Source of the DNA: Planctomycetaceae bacterium
GTDB lineage: Bacteria; Planctomycetota; Planctomycetia; Pirellulales; Thermoguttaceae
Length of the DNA: 8,414 bases
Reading direction: 5' to 3'
Assembly (NCBI GenBank): GCA_031259095.1
Contig: JAIRLW010000125.1
Coordinates: forward strand, 1 to 8,414
This document shows positions 5,477 through 8,414 of this stretch, piece after piece; position 1 is the first letter of the stretch; each line of letters opens with the position of its first letter. The notes beneath the pieces were generated by a model. That model made no database searches. It was not told the DNA's origin and saw only the letters and a list, made by a program, of their open reading frames with translations. Position numbers and translations under genes: made by a program.

Positions 5477-6463
5477 TCTTTTCAACAATTTATTCTCCGT
5501 TGGCTTGCCTCTCAGGTCATGCGGAAAGCAAAATCAGAAATATTCAAAACATCGCCGAAACATTCGGAATCTCGGTCAAACAATTTGTCTGTTTCCAGAG
5601 AATTATGTTGTGCCAATCCGTCGGAACATGTTGCGGAAGAGTTGGAGAAAACCGAAGTAGAGGTCGGATTTGTGTTTGCGATGCCAATGGAAGCCGCCGG
5701 CGTTGCGGATGTGTTGAAACAATCTCAGACAACAAAAGGGAATGGACGAACTTTTCATACCGGAAATTTTCATGGTTTTCGCGTAGCGTTGGTGGAATCT
5801 GGGGTTGGGCAGGAAAATGCAAGGCGTGCCGCCAACGTCTTGATTGATGTGTTCCAACCAAAACGGCTCATCTCCGCCGGTTATGCTGGAGGTTTGACAA
5901 AACGTTTAAAACAGTTTAACGTTTGCTTTCCCGAAGTCCTGATTCGAGAATCCGACGGAAAAATGCTCTACGTATCAAATTCCATTCCAGAAAATATCGA
6001 ACTTTTACCTGATTCCGAAAAAGTCTCGTCCAATTCCAACAAAATCTCGTCCGGTTCCGCGAAACTAAACGGAAAACTTATCCTCTTAACAACCGACGAA
6101 GTTGTCGATTCTCCGAAACACAAGTTGTTATTGAATCGCCAAACGGGTGCGGAGTTGGTTGATATGGAAACTTTTGCGGTTGCGGAAGTTTGCCAAAAGA
6201 ATCGGATTCCCATGTTGGCAGTCCGAATTATTCTGGACACCGCCGATGAACAAATCCCCCAAGACATTCAACGTCTTTTGAAAAACGTCAAAAAAGGCAA
6301 TGCAAGATTGATTGGTTCGGTTTTGGGGTCGATTTGTTCACGTCCGTCGTCGATACTTGATCTTTTTTCGCTCCGGCAACGCGCTCTCCGTGCCACAGAC
6401 AAACTCGCCAAACATATTGCGATAGAATTAGGGCATCGAGAAAAGGAATACCGTCAAGGTTAG
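5474..6463 (+). CDS. MTA/SAH nucleosidase / nucleoside phosphorylase family protein
   Basis: This is a PNP/UDP phosphorylase-fold enzyme, expected to split a purine nucleoside such as methylthioadenosine or S-adenosylhomocysteine. The core (about residues 62-320) shows GFVFAMPMEAAGV with Glu73 at the place of the catalytic Glu12 of E. coli MTA nucleosidase, VALVESGVGQENARRAA (104-120), RLISAGYAGGL (131-141), VDMETFAVAEV (229-239, with the ribose-binding Met-Glu pair) and RIILDTADE (251-259), where Asp255 matches the catalytic Asp. The LLTTDEVVDSPKHK stretch and overall pattern recall hopanoid-associated phosphorylases (HpnG), so the substrate is uncertain. Two features are odd. There is a ~60-residue N-terminal extension starting with an amphipathic-looking MSFQQFILRWLASQVMRKA, and a 21-bp tandem duplication (6020-6061) encodes KVSSNSN/KISSGSA. 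The protein has 329 residues, against about 230 for a plain MTA nucleosidase. The TTG start is chosen for its ribosome binding site. Confidence 0.8.
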   Translation: MSFQQFILRWLASQVMRKAKSEIFKTSPKHSESRSNNLSVSRELCCANPSEHVAEELEKTEVEVGFVFAMPMEAAGVADVLKQSQTTKGNGRTFHTGNFHGFRVALVESGVGQENARRAANVLIDVFQPKRLISAGYAGGLTKRLKQFNVCFPEVLIRESDGKMLYVSNSIPENIELLPDSEKVSSNSNKISSGSAKLNGKLILLTTDEVVDSPKHKLLLNRQTGAELVDMETFAVAEVCQKNRIPMLAVRIILDTADEQIPQDIQRLLKNVKKGNARLIGSVLGSICSRPSSILDLFSLRQRALRATDKLAKHIAIELGHREKEYRQG

Positions 6464-6485
6464 GAATTATTTCCTAGCGTTCACT

Positions 6486-6664
6486 GGGTGGTAGGTGATG
6501 TTTCGCCGATCACGTCGGTAATAGCCGGCTTGCCCCTGTGAACGGCAGGAAATCGGATAGCTAAATAACGGAAGGCAACACCAATTGCTGTCCGAACACT
6601 GGGTCAAGCCGGCTAACGCCGCGCGACCGTAGGTGAAAACCTTTGGGCAAAAGGTCGCCTACCC
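6486..6664 (+). repeat. Structured composite repeat, long form
   Basis: This ~180-nt non-coding element lies between the nucleosidase-family gene and coaD. Its ends form an imperfect inverted repeat (GGTAGGTGAT near 6490 and the complement of CGCCTACC near 6664). The right end folds as an extended hairpin: TAGGTG and CGCCTA outside, ACCTTT and AAAGGT inside. Both ends match the short repeat at 2176-2237, which lacks the middle. It is probably a MITE-like or REP-like dispersed element. No open frame in it looks coding. Confidence 0.6.
6522..6615. repeat. Inner segment bounded by 11-bp inverted repeats
   Basis: TAGCCGGCTTG (6522-6532) and CAAGCCGGCTA (6605-6615) are perfect reverse complements enclosing 72 nt. 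The segment corresponds to the part absent from the short repeat at 2176-2237, so it may be a nested insertion or an optional stem of the element. Confidence 0.6.
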
Positions 6665-6699
6665 GTTAGGGCAATTTTAGCAAACGTATATTTTGAAAC

Positions 6700-6713
6700 T
6701 TTTTTTTTTTTTT
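6700..6713 (+). repeat. Homopolymer of 14 T upstream of coaD
   Basis: Fourteen consecutive T residues end 22 nt before the coaD start. A TTGAAA (6693-6698) just upstream and the AT-rich ACAAGAT after the tract could mimic a promoter with the tract as spacer. That would put the transcription start at or past the ribosome binding site, which makes it doubtful. Such tracts vary in length by slippage and are also error-prone in sequencing. Confidence 0.7.
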
Positions 6714-6735
6714 ACAAGATAGGAAATGAAATTTT

Positions 6736-7236
6736 ATGAAATTTTGGGCTGTTTATCCCGGATCGTTTGATCCGTTTACGCTGGGGCATCTTGACATTGT
6801 TCAACGTGCGAGTGGGCTTTTTGAACATTTGGTTATTGGAGTTGGCGTTAATTTGGAAAAACGTCCACTTTTTTCGGCGGATGAACGTGTTGAGTTAATT
6901 CGTCTTTCAACACCGCATCTTACTAATATTGAAGTGGTTACTTATCACGGATTGACGGTTAAATTCGTACAACAATCAGGAGCAAAAATGATGATTCGCG
7001 GCGTGCGTCCGATTACGGATATTCCTGCCGAATTGACCATGATGATGGCGAATCGTCGTTTGGCGCCTGATATTGAAACGTTATTTATGATTGCCGACGG
7101 CGAACTGGCGCATGTTTCCAGTTCGCTTATTAAAGAAATCGCCCCAATTGCCGACGAAGCAACTTTCGCAAACTTTTTACCAAAACCGATTGTCAGAAAA
7201 GTGTTAGAACGAATCCGGCAAGTCCGCGCAAAATAA
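6736..7236 (+). CDS. coaD: Pantetheine-phosphate adenylyltransferase (CoaD)
   Basis: This is the fourth enzyme of coenzyme A synthesis, joining 4'-phosphopantetheine and ATP to give dephospho-CoA and pyrophosphate in the cytoplasm. At 166 residues it has the usual length. It shows the nucleotidyltransferase start YPGSFDPFTLGH with the T/HxGH motif at 15-18, RGVR (88-91), ANRRLAP (105-111) and the C-terminal VSSSLIKE (127-134), the ATP-binding ISSSxxKE signature. The segment after RGVRPITD reads IPAEL where many CoaD proteins have an aromatic-Glu-x-Glu pattern, a mild difference. The ATG at 6736 follows AGGAA (6721-6725) at good spacing. Another ATG at 6726 is out of frame. It stands alone, after the composite repeat, and converges with the sigma-54 activator gene, with 94 nt between their stop codons and no obvious terminator hairpin. 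Confidence 0.96.
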   Translation: MKFWAVYPGSFDPFTLGHLDIVQRASGLFEHLVIGVGVNLEKRPLFSADERVELIRLSTPHLTNIEVVTYHGLTVKFVQQSGAKMMIRGVRPITDIPAELTMMMANRRLAPDIETLFMIADGELAHVSSSLIKEIAPIADEATFANFLPKPIVRKVLERIRQVRAK

Positions 7237-7330
7237 TTTTTTTATGTTCAGAAATTGGCGAGAGCATTTGCTTGAAAAATTATTTGTCCTATTGGTTGCT
7301 ATCGTCCTTTATGTTCCTAAAATTTTCAAT

Positions 7331-8414
7331 TCAGATTCCGTATTCTTTAATTTTTCGATACAGAGTTCGTTCACCGATACCAAGTATTTGAGCGGCTTCT
7401 TCACGATTACCGGCGACAGATTGCAATGTTTCAAGAATAAAAATCCGTTCGATTTCTGTTAACGGTTTACCGACCAGTTCCCGAAGTCCGCGCGATGCGT
7501 CAACACTCCATGTTTTATCCGCAACCGGAATTTCAGCGGAAATTGGCAAAGTCAGGATTCCGCCGATTTCTTCCGGTAAATCGTCCTGATCAATCATGCC
7601 GTCATAATCGACAACAATCATACTTTCCGCAACATTTCTGAGTTGACGGACATTGCCGGGCCAATCGAAATTGAACAAAATTTTCCGCGCGGCAGGCGTA
7701 ATACCTTTGATCGTTTTTTCGTAACGTTTTGCAAATTGTTTCAAAAAGTGATCCAGCAACACCGGAATATCCGGTGAACGTTCACGGAGCGGCGGAATCC
7801 GAATCGTAACAACTTTAAGCCGATGATATAAATCCTGCCGGAAAACTCCCGACGTAACCGCTTCTTCGAGATTCCGGTTTGTTGCCGAAAGAATCCGTAC
7901 ATTAATTTTGATGGTTGCGTTGGAACCAACCCGTGTAACTTCACTGTTTTCGAGAACACGTAACAATTTAATTTGTGTCGGCATCGGCATATCGCCTACT
8001 TCGTCAAGAAAAATCGTACCGCCGTTGGCGTATTCAAATTTGCCGAGACGATCTGATGAAGCATCAGTAAACGCTCCTTTGATATGCCCGAACAATTCGC
8101 TTTCCAAAATGTGTTCGCTCAACGCACCGCAATTAAGTGCAACAAAAGGTTTATTTTTTCGCGGACTGTTTTGATGAATGGATTGCGCAAACAATTCTTT
8201 ACCGGTTCCGGTTTCGCCTTGAATCAGAACAGTAGCATCCGTCGGCGCAACCCGTTTAAGACGTTCAATCACCGCAAGCATTTCAGGACTGTTGCCGAGA
8301 ACTCCGGTAAAACCAAATTTTTCGTCAAGACGTTGAGTGAGTTCACGGTTAATTCGTCGAAGACGTGAACTTTCTCCGGCACGCTCGGTGATTGTTCGGA
8401 GTTGCTGGAGATCA
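7331..8414 (-). CDS. Sigma-54-dependent transcriptional activator, Fis-type (5' end outside window)
   Basis: This is a bacterial enhancer-binding protein that remodels RNA polymerase-sigma-54 using ATP. The frame runs off the right edge, so the N-terminal sensory domain is not visible. The first visible ~40 residues are a charged, coiled-coil-like linker ([18 protein letters not shown]). The AAA+ domain follows, with Walker A GETGTGKE (8195-8218), the sigma-54 contact loop GAFTDA in place of the usual GAFTGA (8060-8077), Walker B TIFLDE (8000-8017), RQDLYHRL and [12 protein letters not shown]. The C-terminus is a Fis-type helix-turn-helix ([26 protein letters not shown]). An ATG at 8281 is internal, since homologous sequence (GVLGNSPEM) continues upstream of it. 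The GAFTDA form occurs in part of the family, so activity with sigma-54 is likely but not certain. Target genes cannot be inferred here. Confidence 0.93.
   Translation of the reverse strand, partial: DLQQLRTITERAGESSRLRRINRELTQRLDEKFGFTGVLGNSPEMLAVIERLKRVAPTDATVLIQGETGTGKELFAQSIHQNSPRKNKPFVALNCGALSEHILESELFGHIKGAFTDASSDRLGKFEYANGGTIFLDEVGDMPMPTQIKLLRVLENSEVTRVGSNATIKINVRILSATNRNLEEAVTSGVFRQDLYHRLKVVTIRIPPLRERSPDIPVLLDHFLKQFAKRYEKTIKGITPAARKILFNFDWPGNVRQLRNVAESMIVVDYDGMIDQDDLPEEIGGILTLPISAEIPVADKTWSVDASRGLRELVGKPLTEIERIFILETLQSVAGNREEAAQILGIGERTLYRKIKEYGI

Noticed and set aside
5544..5861. 105-codon - strand frame across the start of the nucleosidase-family gene
   Set aside because: It is antisense to conserved phosphorylase-fold motifs (FAMPMEA, ESGVGQENARR) and is explained as a shadow.
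7244..7462. Small + strand frame beginning MFRNWREHLLEKLFVLLVAIVLY, 8 nt after coaD, with one membrane-helix-like stretch
   Set aside because: It has no ribosome binding site, and its second half is antisense to the well-supported helix-turn-helix end of the sigma-54 activator. Only the first ~29 codons lie in free space. It could be a gene remnant but cannot be supported.

Overview
The window looks like chromosomal DNA of a moderately AT-rich bacterium. Genes are loosely packed on both strands, with long repeat-filled intergenic spaces and few strong ribosome binding sites. The integrase resembles the type common in Planctomycetota (active-site context TPNQIRHRFAT...LLGH...RYIDHD), and the nucleosidase/phosphorylase and CoaD proteins would also fit that phylum. 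This is an inference from remembered family patterns, not a search result.

Layout. Positions 1-712 hold two unrecognised + strand genes, the first running in from outside the window. They end at two hairpins (716-733 and 758-795). Facing them on the - strand is a tyrosine recombinase (916-2016), so the left quarter is probably one end of an integrated element. After a short structured repeat (2176-2237) comes the - strand gene for a PyrK-type dihydroorotate dehydrogenase electron-transfer subunit (2308-3189), which is host metabolism. A 17-bp hairpin lies upstream of it.

The most remarkable object is the reading frame 3506-4051. Its first ~133 codons match the middle of a family 2 encapsulin shell protein (SrpI-like, closest to the cyclic-nucleotide-domain 2B type). 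Its last ~48 codons match an internal piece of a SufS-type cysteine desulfurase, the known cargo enzyme of family 2 encapsulins. Shell and cargo are joined in frame, with both genes truncated, so this looks like the scar of a deletion through an encapsulin-cargo operon, or less likely a small novel fusion protein.

The right half carries an orphan ParA-family ATPase (4389-5147), an MTA/SAH-nucleosidase/phosphorylase-family protein with an unusual N-terminal extension and a TTG start (5474-6463), coaD for coenzyme A synthesis (6736-7236) and, convergent with coaD, a sigma-54-dependent activator whose N-terminus lies beyond the window (7331-8414).

The spaces between genes contain at least four families of small repeats: GGGAC nonamers, AGTTGAT/AGTGGAG heptamers with an 18-bp inverted copy, a GGGAAYCTCTAA motif, and a composite hairpin repeat present in a short and a long form. 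No operon of related functions is evident. The neighbours look like independent housekeeping and regulatory genes in a repeat-rich, eroding chromosome segment.
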